This document shows positions 9,435 through 20,483 of a stretch of 64,000 nt of DNA, piece by piece. Numbering within the stretch: the first letter of the stretch is position 1; every line of letters begins with the position of its first letter. The stretch covers positions 1 to 64,000 of the forward strand of contig MU385981.1 in NCBI GenBank assembly GCA_022497145.1, read 5' to 3'. Below the pieces are notes generated by a model, which saw only the letters and a list, made by a program, of their open reading frames with translations, was not told the DNA's origin and searched no databases. Source of the stretch: Rostrohypoxylon terebratum (taxonomy: Eukaryota > Ascomycota > Sordariomycetes > Xylariales > Hypoxylaceae). The position numbers were made by a program, and so were the translations under genes.

Positions 9435-12158
9435 TCACAAGAAGGGGCTTGATGCTTGACGGGAAATCTTCCTCCAAATACGTCCAAACTTTCCTGGTTT
9501 CGGAGATCTCTGTGGACCTGGTAGAGCGACCGTCAGATCATCAGATTCTTCGCTAGGAAATCTTATAGTTAGCTGTGTTTCGCTTCGTAACTTTAGGAAT
9601 ATTTCCTCCTCCTCCTCTGTGTACATGTGGAAAGTATTGTCAAATGTTGGCGTGGCTGACTTGGCTGACTGAGGGATTGCGGGTCGATATGATTTCAACT
9701 CTTCGGCTATTGGCCCTAAGGTAAACTCTGAGTCTTTGTTGATTGAAAGGCTAGGTCGCAGTGTTTTCAACAAGATGTTTTTCGACATCTGGTTCAAAAT
9801 AGGCTCAAGCTTGTCGATTACGTAGAGACGGAGACCACAGCTGACTGCTAGATCTAGGAGAGACTCATCACTATACGTATATGGTCTATCTTCTCCATCA
9901 TTCAAGAGCCTACGAAATGCTCTGGAAAACGAGTAAGGTATAGAACTCCTATTCTCCAAATAGTTGATAAGTGATTCGGTTATTTGATCCAGTCGTTGTG
10001 TCATTGATTTATGGAGGGAAACCTCAGATTCACGAGCGTAGTAGATTGAAGCAAGATACCAACTGCGGAGGTATGGTTTGAGGAACAGCCTGGGCAATAA
10101 ATGAATCAACGATTCGAATTGTCCCGCGTTTATTTCGTAAAGAGTTGTGATTGGACTGAAACCTTCCCCTGCGTCTTCGATAAGTTTCTCGGCAATTCGA
10201 GACTGTGCAATGAAGTCTATGACCGTACGATGTAGAAAGCTAGCGGAGAAGTTAAACAAGATAGGGTCATTCGGCTTCTCAGCAATTTGAATTAGGTCCT
10301 TGCATTGTGCTATTAATTGTCTTTTCTTCGTTTCGAGAAGTTGCAACTCGTGTTGATTGACCTTCGGCCATGCCCCCATGAACGACTTTGGGTCAAAAGC
10401 AAGTTCGTCTTCTCGATCAAGAAAGTAAAAGGAAATAAGAGGTATAGACGTTCGGGCATGCGCCATTGTGAGAAACACTCTCGCTGTCCTAGCTCTGTAG
10501 AAATCATCAATAGAAGCCAGTATTCGATCGAAGAAGTCTTCCAATTGTTGGGGTAAGTCATCTAGTCTTCGATGTAGATCTTTCATACTGTCTGCATCAA
10601 CAAGGCCCCTGATCATTGATTTAACAACCAAGTAGACCCAGAGGAATACCCCCTGAGCCTTTGTCGTAATCTTTTCTACAAGGTCCTGGGCCGCGACCTC
10701 ATTTTGAAGGCTCAATTGTTTGAAGCGAAACTGACTAGCCAACTCATCGTTGATATAGGTCGAGATATCTGACCTCGTCAAGTCTTGCAGGTATAATTTC
10801 CAGGGCATTCCTTCAAAGGCGTCGATAAAGTCGAGCCAAGGACGACTAGAAATGCATAGTTTGATGCTCGAAGTTTCGCCGAGGGATTTGATTTCCTCCA
10901 ATAACTTGTCATATTCCCCATCATACTCATCTAAACCATCAATTAAGATAAACAGGCGGTCCGGACCTAGAATGGAGGGGAGAGAAAACAATGCGTCAAG
11001 TAGCTCTTTGGTGGACCATCCGAAATCACTGAGCGTGTCTGAGTGATTATACATTCGATTCCACCTTGCCGGAAAGACGCTTGGGACAAGATCTAGGCGT
11101 TCGAGAAGAATTTGGAATAGCAATGTGCGAAGCAGCCCTTCTTGTGATCGTTGTAATGCTGTGCCTCCGCTCCAGAAAAAATGGCTTGCGATGTAGAGGC
11201 CGCGATTTCCTACCCATTCTGCAAGCCGGAGTCTCAATCGTGGATTTTCATAAATGCACTTCATTAATGTAGACTTTCCTGAACCCGCGCTTCCCGATAT
11301 CCAATAAATAGGCGCATCTTCTGTCGTTAACCAAGCCTTGAGATTAGCCACATCGCTGTCAAGGATCCATCTGTACGTGTTCTTGTGAGCCTGTAGAATG
11401 GCATTTCTTCGTTCTTCAATCTGGCCAAACTGTAAATCACCCAAGACTTTCCGCACCCTTTGAAAGTCCAATGCCTGTGAATGCCACGATCGAAACTCGT
11501 CAACGAGGTGGCCAAGTTGCGTCGAGTTACCGCTCCAAATGTTTCTACCACCAATTCCTACGGGCAAAGTGAGTGTTTTCACCTTATCAATAAGGTCATT
11601 TAACTGAGACTGGATCTTGTTTCTGAAAGCATAATTGCTCTGGCTGTTGCCAACCAGAATATCTCTTATCTGGCTTTGTTGTCGACTGGTATGGTAAGCC
11701 TAAGAACCATGAGGTAGAAACGAACTGTCTTACATGAGTTTGAAATTGATGTGCATGGTTATCTCGCTGCGAAATGACGCCAGTTGTTGACTTAAGTCTT
11801 GCAATTCATCTTTCATATGAAGCTCTCTCAATGTGACGAAGAATCTCTCGGCGTGGCGACGGGTGGACCTTCGGGTTTTTATTTTGTCAAGCTTGGTTTG
11901 GATCTCGTCCGCTATGCGCTTTGCCCCTTGAGCAAGGGATCTGAGCTTGTCATCACCCCCTATTGCAACGGGATCAATTTGCTCTATTTGCGGTATCGCA
12001 CTTTGGAAACCTTGGACTATTCTTTCTAGGTCGACGTTTTCCTCCAGAAGGCTCTTTCTGCTCGTGGAAAGCTCAATAGTCTTCTCGATTGTCTTCCCTG
12101 CGATGGATATGAACTGTGCAACGTTGGCTGCGAGGCCAAACGCAGCTAGGGCTTCCAT
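9435..12158 (-). CDS. NACHT-domain STAND protein (fungal NLR-type)
   Basis: Two exons, 12158-11734 and 11685-9435, joined across a 49-bp intron (GTAAG..CCAG), give 891 aa. Start is ATG 12158. Residues 1-140 are a helical N-terminal domain (MEALAAFGLAANVAQFISIA) of the kind that heads many fungal STAND proteins. The NACHT NTPase follows, with Walker A GSAGSGKST at about 273-281 and Walker B LFILIDGLDE at about 385-394. The C-terminal half is helical and has no recognisable ANK, WD40 or TPR repeats. Such proteins switch on ATP-dependent oligomerisation after ligand sensing and often trigger cell death or allorecognition. It lies 0.8 kb beyond the gasdermin-like gene, so a functional link is possible but unproven. 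The frame is intact. Confidence 0.87.
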
Positions 12159-13585
12159 TATTATTGGATTTGTACCCTAAAGTGTTGAGAAAGTCTTGCG
12201 ACAGTCTTTAGGTAGGCACCTACTTAGGCGTCAAGCTGATGATGAATGAGGCTTTGCTACCCCACCCAATTCTCAATTTCGGTCTACCTATTAGGTGGTA
12301 TTATAAGATCGCTACAGGACAGCCGTTGGGCTGACTGAGAAAATTTGCCGTCCAATTATTTCGGATTTGATGTAACATACTCAGCCTCAATCAATATGTG
12401 GAGAACTGCCCACGTAGCGAGATATAGGCAACTATTCCCACTTTCATCGTCGCTACTCTCGCTTTTCTCGCAATTACCTAACCTAGCCAATATTTATTAG
12501 GTATATATCATATAAAAGCGACATCGCACCGAAGTCAAGGGGAGATAAGTTTACTATTTTTATATACCTACTTAATACCTAGTAAGCATCTGAAAAAAGT
12601 CGGAATTTTTTTATGAGATGCCTCCCTACTTAGATGGGTTGCAGAGGTTGTTTAGATTCTATAAAGGATTGCGCTTAAGATGATGTCCGGAATCTTTATT
12701 GCCTACTGGGAAGGCGGGTACATGCCTGAGTACGTAGGTAAGCGGGTATCCAAGTAGTTTTAGGTAAGTTACCTTGCTAACTAGCTTGAATGCCGTATTC
12801 ACATTGGTGATGCGCTCACTATATTATAGTGAATAGCAGCTATATTCTAAGGGGTACCTACCTCTAGGTAAATGCCTTACGGCGTGTGGGACCCATTCAA
12901 CCCCACCAGACTACCTTAGTACCCCTACCAGATACTGACTTAGGTGATCTACCCGCTGGACTTTAAGGGGTAATCGCCATAGCACAGGGAACAAAACCAC
13001 TGGAAATGCGCGATACGGAATGAGGTGCAAATCACGTATCCACCAGATTCTGACATAGGTACCGAACGACTCAACAGTTGTCTCGGGGTCAAAATAAGGT
13101 AAGGCTCTTGGGCCGATGACGAGGTACCGAGTTCATAGAGAAAATGTCTGAAGTTATTCTTAGAAATGACGGGTACGTAATTCATTTATGGCTGGAGACT
13201 CATTGATATTAAGTTGGGGTAGTTGAGGGTAGCTGGTGAGTCTCGAACGCCGCACCCCAGGTTTGTTCCGATAGTCCGGGCTAGCCTTGACAACTAGTCC
13301 GGGACAATCAAAGGGCAACGAAGGAATCAAGCCTTTGCTTGTTATACCGCCAACACGAGATAAACTTCCAATTGGCTCTGGTAATGAGGGGAGTTGCAAC
13401 CAATTTAATCTGAAGTCTTATCCAAAACTAACCCTAGTAGCCCACGAGGCTTTCAGGCTAAACATGGTTACCTGTATGAGGAAGAATCCACGGAAAGAGG
13501 CAAATATGACAAAGTATATAAGCAGCAAACCTTGATCTCAAGACGTGAAGAAGGTGAAAATATCACCAGCATTCAACTAATAAAC
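12159..13585. other. Intergenic, divergent promoters
   Basis: About 1.4 kb between the NACHT gene and the xylanase gene, which are divergent. AT-rich, with many TACCTA/TAGGTA motifs (12270-12300, 12560-12600, 12840-12880). A TATATAA-like stretch at about 13515 lies 70 bp before the xylanase ATG. Frames of about 80 codons here have no domain. Confidence 0.5.
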
Positions 13586-14412
13586 ATGTTATCCTCTTTA
13601 GTTCTCGCGGCTGTTGCCCTGATACCAGGGGTCTTCTCGGCTCCCTCTGGATTCCTTCCTCAGTTGGGTGATCTTTTGCACGGCGAAAAGACCAATGCTA
13701 TTCAGGCCCGACAAGGTGGCTATTTTTGGTCTTCTTGGTCCGAGGGCGGCGGGACTTTTCGGTGCAACAATGGCGCTGGTAGCGCCTATAGTGTGACCTG
13801 GCAGACTAGTGGCGGCTCGAGTGGTTTCGTATGTGGGAAGGGTTGGAGCCCAGGCGGAAATAGGTACGTATTTTATATGGGAGGTATGAATAAGACATGA
13901 AGCTGACAGAACTAATCAGGGCTGTCAAATACGAAGGGTCATACAACACTACCGGCCCTGGCTACCTATCTGTCTATGGCTGGACCAGAAACCCACTGAT
14001 CGAATACTATATCGTGGATGCGCATGGGGATCTGCTACCAAATGAGCCATGGACTGAGAAGGGTAACTTCACTTTTGATGAAGGTACATACACAGTCTAC
14101 ACAAGTACTCGTGTCAATAAGCCCTCTATCGTCGGCACGACAACTTTTCAGCAGTATTGGTCTGTGCGCACCGAACAGAGAGTTGGGGGGACAATTACCA
14201 CAGGAAAGCATTTTGAAGAATGGGCGAACCTTGGAATGAGACTGGGAGGTCATGATTACAGTAAGGACTCATATCCTCTTATCTCTTGTTGAGTTCCAAT
14301 TGTTTCTTTCAGCACAAGTTATTGACATCGTCTTGTAGTGATCCTTGCCACAGAAGGATATACTAGCGGTTCAACGATGAGCAATGGAACCTCGTCTTTC
14401 ACATTAGGGTAA
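13586..14412 (+). CDS. Secreted endo-1,4-beta-xylanase, GH11
   Basis: Three exons, 13586-13863, 13920-14260 and 14339-14412, encode 230 aa. The introns are 56 and 78 bp (GTACGT, GTAAGG donors; CAG and TAG acceptors). The start is the ATG just before a signal peptide (MLSSLVLAAVALIPGVFSAP), followed by a short propeptide that may end at Gln-Ala-Arg. The GH11 jelly-roll motifs are all present: YFWSSWSEGGG, YSVTW, GKGWSPGG, YLSVYGWTRNPLIEYYIVD with the nucleophile Glu, and LATEGYTSG with the acid/base Glu. It hydrolyses xylan in plant cell walls outside the cell. There is no carbohydrate-binding module. It points to a plant-associated or wood/litter lifestyle. It sits between two STAND genes, with no obvious link to them. 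Confidence 0.95.
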
Positions 14413-15173
14413 AGAGACCGGAGACAGTGAAATGGTGGTCTCTTGTTTCATTATTGCGTTTTTCGAGTTATACTTCGAATCGATGATGTTACTTGTCTCA
14501 GTTCTTGAATTCAAATGCAGTGCCTTAGCAAATACCATATTAAATTGGATCAAAACAATCTGAATCTAATAGTGTGGTCTTACCCATAAGTGTGTCATTG
14601 TACAGTTGAAATGTGGAGGTCTTTCGTCGAGAAGAATTGGACAAGGGGCGTATTTTTATCGATAAGGCGGTATATTCGATCGAGAGTTTACCTCCTCGGT
14701 AACATATTTCCTCATGAATGTGGAAAGTGGGAATCTCTAAGGGTAGAAGAGAAGTTTTTTGAGTCTAGTCGACGAGGAATTCAAGATCAGTACTCTTTTA
14801 ATAATGAAAAAGATTACCTACCTAGTAGGTAGTAGTAGGTACTAAGCCACAGGTACCTATCCATCACGGACGCGGGCATAAGCGCCGACGAGGGCGGACC
14901 TTTCTATGCGCCACAGACATGGGTCTCCTTTGGCCATGTTTTGGCCGATGTAACGACACAGCCTACAGTAATATTTTAGGTATCGATGGGCGAAATTTCA
15001 CTGGAACTCATATGTCGCGCGCCTGATTCCCACGAGACATCTCCATCAGTAGTTACAGCACCTACCTACCTGGACATTTGATCTTACTACAGTCGTCATA
15101 ATTCTCCTTTCACTGGTTTCAAGGATGACGGGCATCTCATTGGCTACCCTAAGAAATCCAAACGCATATGAAC
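14413..15173. other. Intergenic, no supported gene
   Basis: About 760 bp between the xylanase stop and the start proposed for the NACHT-WD40 gene. It contains a cluster of CCTACCTAGTAGGTAGTAGTAGGTAC-type repeats at about 14815-14842. No gene is seen. Confidence 0.5.
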
Positions 15174-18100
15174 CATGGTGAGTCTATATCACAATCTAGG
15201 ATTCTAGGTATTCCGGGGTATTCATTCTGTATCGCGAGCTGATCCGCCTCAACAAAGTTTAAACGCTTCCGTTCAAGAAATGCAACCGACTCGGACTATG
15301 TTGAATCTAATATAGAACGTAGCAGCAGCAGAATAAGGGATCTATTAGGCAAATCATTTACCATCAACTCTGATTCGAACCGTCGCAGCCCTTCGCCTTC
15401 ACCATCCGGCCTAGGTCTCCACGTGATTCACCAGCCGGAGGTTGCTTGCATCGACATTATTTTCGTTCATGGATTAGGTGGTCATAGTCAACGCACTTGG
15501 TCCAGGAATCATGATCCTACTTTATTTTGGCCGAAATTATGGTTACCATTGGAACCTGGTATTGGCAAAGCTCGTATTATGACGTTCGGTTACAACGCGG
15601 ATTGGCGTGGCGCAACAAAAAGCATCGCCAATGTCACCGATTTTGCCAAAGAGCTGCTATTTGAAATGCGCTTTTCAATAGACGAGGACGGTTTAAGTTT
15701 AAATATCGGCAAAAATCCCGTCATCTTTGTCGTCCATAGCATGGGCGGTTTAGTTGTGAAGAAAGCATATCTGCTAGGCCTCCATGACGAGAACTACAGA
15801 AATGTTGTCCGATCTATATCCGCCATCATGTTCTTGTCAACCCCTCATCGTGGCACCAATTTAGCGAGCACCCTCAACAGGGTGTTGGCCGCTTCCTTCC
15901 AATCACCAAAGAACTTCATCTCAGACTTGAATAAGGGTTCTTCAACTATCGAAGAACTCAATGAACAATTCCGTCATGTGGTATCAAGCCTCTCCATATG
16001 GTCCTTCTATGAAACGATACCAACCGCCATAGGTCCCAAAAAGATCATGGTGCTAGAGAAGGAGTCATCTATATTAGGCTATCCCGGTGAAATCTCCAGG
16101 CCGTTGCAGGCAGACCATCATGATGTCTGTAAATATTCAAGTCCACTTGACCCAAACTATGTTAGCGTAAGAAACGCTCTCAAGTTTCTAGTAGCTCAGT
16201 TTCGCCAGATAGGAGCGCAAGAAATTGAAACAAACTCTTACAAAACCACCTCGACCTTCCAGGAGCTTTTCCGCGACTCCCCGACGACCGAAGATGACTA
16301 CAACGCGTTGAATCGTATTTGGATTCCCAATACTTGTATGTGGTTTCTCAATGAGCCGGAGACGGTCTCATGGCTCGAATCAACACCGGAACACCGCATA
16401 CTTTGGTTCAATGCACCCCCAGGTAGTGGAAAGTCCGTTCTATCAGCCTTCATGATCAACCATTTACGAAATTCTGGACTCAAGTGCCAATTCTTTCTAT
16501 TCAAATATTCAGATCAGAATAAACGTTCTGTTATTGGATGTTTACAGTCCCTTGCATTGCAAATTTCACAGGGGCTAAGTGAATTCAAAACCTCGCTAGA
16601 TGGATTCTCAACGGAAAATTTAAGTTTCGACTCTGGTGACCCTTTCTTGGTTTGGCGAAATATATTCGAAGGCGCATTGTTCGACATAGAGCGCACAACA
16701 CCAATATACTGGGTCATTGATGCACTAGATGAATCTGACTCCCCAAAGTCCCTGTTAAAATGTCTAGCAAGTCTACCTAAAGCAAGGGTGCCTATCCGAA
16801 TCCTCATTATAAGTCGCCATACGGATTCAATTGCAATTCAGATGGATAGGCTTTCGGAAGAAGTTCCCTTGTTTCGAATAGAGAAGACGGATGACGATTA
16901 TAACTATCGCGATATAGAGCTTCTCGCTAAGCAAGAACTGAAGCACATGCGTGGTAGTCTGGAGTTTCGCGAGCAGTTAATGGACACTGTCTTGAAGCGT
17001 TCCGAGGGTAATTTCCTTTGGGCGAGGTTGGCATTAGATGAACTTCTTGAGTGCCATACAGAAGAGAACATACGAAATGTTCTTCAAGAAATCCCTGATA
17101 ACATGACCCAAGTCTACGATCGAATGGAAGACAGCCTTCTCCGCTCTGTTAAAAAACCAAATAAAGAGCTCATAAGAGCTTTTCTCGAGTGGTGTACGTG
17201 TGCTCAACGCCCGCTTAGTCTATTGGAATTATCCCAGGCACTGCAACCGAGGTTTCGAGGATTCCTTGATCTTAAAAGAACGATCGAAGATATATGTGGG
17301 CAATTTATACAAGTGGAAGAGAATGGTGGAGTCAGTATGATACATCACACTGCACGTGAATACTTCATGAACTCCTCGAAGAACTTCTTGATTGATGCAC
17401 AGCAAACTCACGAAATGCTTTTCATGGATACTCTTACGGTAATCGAAGACTCAAACCTCCGATGGAGACTAAGTGAAGGCGAACATGCTCTCCAATCTAG
17501 CGAGCCCTTCATTTTCTACTCGGCAGTCAATTGGCCCTTCCATCTCGACCAAAGCAGCTCAACGAGTTCAAAGTGTCTTGACCAACTTGTCAAGTTTTTC
17601 CGGAGCAATGCTGTATTAACATGGATCCATACGTTAGCACTGCTTCGACGGCTGGAAGTGCTCGTTAGAGCGTCGAAAGCCATAACTTCTCTCGTTCATA
17701 AAATGAAACGACAAAGTTCCTCAGATGCTTCAACGCTGGACCGGTTTAGGGATCTTGAGTTTCTTGATAACTGGGTAGTTGATCTGACTAAAATTGTTGG
17801 AAGGTTTGCTCAAAATATCATTCCAAAGCCCAGGGTTTTATATGATGTCATTCCATCACTCTGTCCCACGGACTCTGCCGTTCATCGGCAATTTTCACAT
17901 TCAACAAAGATGAAGGTCCTTGGAAATTTGGACACAAGTTGGAATGACCATCTTTGTCGAATGATCTTGCCTCGAGAAGTAGAAGCCTGGAGCATCAAGT
18001 GCGCCGGGAAACATGTGGCAGTCCTTGACTCTGTCGGGATAATACATGTGTGGGATTCCTCAAGCTTTTCTCTAGTAACATCAATTTCGCACGGTGAGCC

Positions 18101-20045
18101 GGTCACGGCTATGGCATTAAATGGAACTGGCACTCAACTATCGACTTGCGGACTGAAGACTACGAAAATGTGGATCATCCCTTCAGGGAATCTGCTTGCA
18201 TCGACGGAGAACCCCCTAAATATCAAGGCACTAACCATAACTTACGCCAGAAAAGACCGCGAACTACTTCTTGGTAGCGATGATAACATAATAAGGCATA
18301 TTCAGTGCGATAGTTTTGAGGGTGGGTGGCAAATATTAAACCCGTGTCTCCTGAAAGATGTGTCACGTCATGAGGGGGCAATAGTCAGCTCCCCGCTGCG
18401 TGTGGCTTTCAATAGAGACATGACACACGTTGCTGTATCTTATAGGGGGGCGCCCCTTTCCGTGTGGAGACTTCACGACGGTCGTTGCATTAATAAGTGC
18501 AAAAGAGTACAGGATTTACGTCAACCGTCGTCGAATTGGTTTGCAGTGAACCGAGTGACTTGGAATCCTGTTACAAACCATGTTCTTGGGATTTACAAGG
18601 ATGGTCGCGTCTTCAAATGGCATCCTATGACTGATGAAAATACTGAGGGCGAATCACGATGGGCCGCAGACGAAATTGCAGCGAGTCCTAATGGGAGACT
18701 ATTTGTTACCAGTAGCAGTAATGGTTCCGTTTGCCTCTGGGATTTCGCGCACCTTACTGTCATTTATCAAGTTTTGTCGGAGAACTTGGTGACTGAACTG
18801 TCATTCAGCCCTGATAACCGGCGGTTCTACGATCTCCGCAACGGGACTGTCAATGTCTGGGAACCAAATAGTCTAGCTCGCTTCCTCGAATCCGATGAAA
18901 GTACCAGCGATACGGGTAGCATATATCAATCATCAACAGCGCCAACAATACCGGTAGAGTCAAGAAGTCGACTTGAAGTAGTGACTGCGTTTGCTTTGAA
19001 TCCTAATGGCAATTTATACTGCGTTGGCTACGAAGATGGAATTGCGACCTTGTTCCAGAAAGGGAAAACTGACGGAATTGAGCTCTCGCATTTTCGCAAT
19101 TTTCTTCCTGTGGAACATATTATCTGGAGTAAGAATGGCAGATATGTAGCGGTTGCAGACCTCGCTGGCGATATCCAAGTCAAATCAGTTGACGAGGATG
19201 GGTCAAAGAATGTTCTGATAAGATCACTACCTACGCCACACCTCAAATTAAACACCTATAATATTGAGCAAATAGTACTTAGTCACGATGGCCAGAACCT
19301 TTTCATACTGGCTGGGGAAGAAGGTTTCACATATTCCACCAAAGACGGCGCCCTCATTACCAAATCCGAGTCGAGTCAGAAAAATGGCAAACGCAAATGG
19401 CTCTGTCACCCTACAAATGAGGATGTGATTCTGGCATACGGGACATCGGATATTGGTGCCTACACCTGGACAGATATCAAGAATTTCTGCTCTATACCAT
19501 ATCATGAAGTTCATCATAGCCCAAGTTTTGAAACTGGAGAAAAAGATACGATAATCAAGGCTAGTTCAACTACCGATCAAGATAGCTTGGTTGAGAAGGT
19601 AGTAAAAAATGTCATCATTAGTCCTGATAAGAGTCACATTCTTGTTCATATCTGGACTAGATTAGGAGATGATATCGCGATTATTCGGATCGCCAACTTA
19701 CCAGAGAATAACGGCAAAACACGCATGTCTTCTTTGAAGGTTTCCAATCTCCCGGTAGAGATATCGTCTCAGATCCATGTACTTTTGGGGGTTATCCACG
19801 GGTCAAATTTGATATTCCTGGATCATCATTTCTGGCTATGTAGCTACTCGATTGACACCCCGGAGGAACTTCGCCTTAGTGAGGCATATAACAGACTCTA
19901 CTTTATCCCTCGAGGCTGGGTTGGACAGCATAGCGTGGCCGGTTGTGTATTGACAGAGGACGGGTCCCTTTTCTGGCCTAGGGACGATGGGGTCGTGATC
20001 ATTGAGTGCAATCTCTACGATACGAGCCTTGCCTTGGTATCTTGA
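15174..20045 (+). CDS. Alpha/beta-hydrolase - NACHT - WD40 STAND protein
   Basis: The long frame is open from 15243 to TGA 20045 but has no ATG near its beginning. I propose an ATG-only first exon (15174-15176) spliced over an 81-bp intron (GTGAGT..AAG) to 15258, giving 1596 aa; this start is inferred. Residues 57-320 are a serine-hydrolase domain (FVHGLGGHS, nucleophile Ser162 in VVHSMGGLV, His near 288 in QADHHD), as in fungal SesB-type proteins. The NACHT domain has Walker A APPGSGKS at about 387-394 and Walker B YWVIDALDE about 110 residues later. From about 880 to 1340 there are degenerate WD40 blades (HVWDSSSF, SVCLWDFAHL, TVNVWEPNS). Such fungal NLRs couple repeat-mediated sensing to an enzymatic effector. 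The reading frame is intact. The WD40 repeats are diverged, not near-identical, so this is not a fast-evolving HET-E-like array. Confidence 0.9.
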
Positions 20046-20206
20046 ATAGTAACAATTGAATAGAAAAGGTATCGAAAATAAATACTAGATAGAACTGACT
20101 AGAAATTCTACCCCTTTCATCCCTTTCCCCCCTTTTTTGATCCTTTTGACCCTGAAATTGTACCCGCATTCGTATTAGTCAGTCTCATTACGTAAGCTCG
20201 TAATCT

Positions 20207-20246
20207 CATAAGCTAATCGAGCTTATGATGAGTCAGTAATGAGTCA
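20207..20246 (+). promoter_or_regulatory. Inverted repeat plus two TGAGTCA boxes upstream of GMP synthase
   Basis: CATAAGCT (20207-20214) and AGCTTATG (20220-20227) form a perfect inverted repeat with a 5-bp loop. Right after it come two TGAGTCA boxes at 20229-20235 and 20240-20246, 11 bp apart. TGAGTCA is the binding site of Gcn4/CPC1-type bZIP activators, which control amino-acid and purine genes. The boxes lie about 240 bp before the gua1 ATG. Confidence 0.5.
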
Positions 20247-20483
20247 GCAATGCTTGAAGAGACTTACCCCTCGCTAAACTGTTTTAGGACTGATAAGAGA
20301 TGTCTTGATAAGAAATTCTGATTGAAGTCGGACCCCTCGATGACATTTTTTTTCTCAATCGGAATTGGTCACAAACATTTACTTACGCTTGGGGTCGCCA
20401 TAAGTCATTGGTCGTTCAACCTAGGAAACGATATTCTCGAAACGATTCTTTAACTCTTTCAAAGTGTAGAGTCATCTTTCAAG

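Noticed and set aside
13215..13300. GTTCGAGACTC, resembling a tRNA T-arm (minus strand)
   Set aside because: The flanking stems do not pair and no acceptor, D- or anticodon arm can be drawn.
9435..20045. Possibility that the two NACHT proteins are bacterial transfers
   Set aside because: Both have spliceosomal introns (one inferred) and domain orders common in Pezizomycotina.
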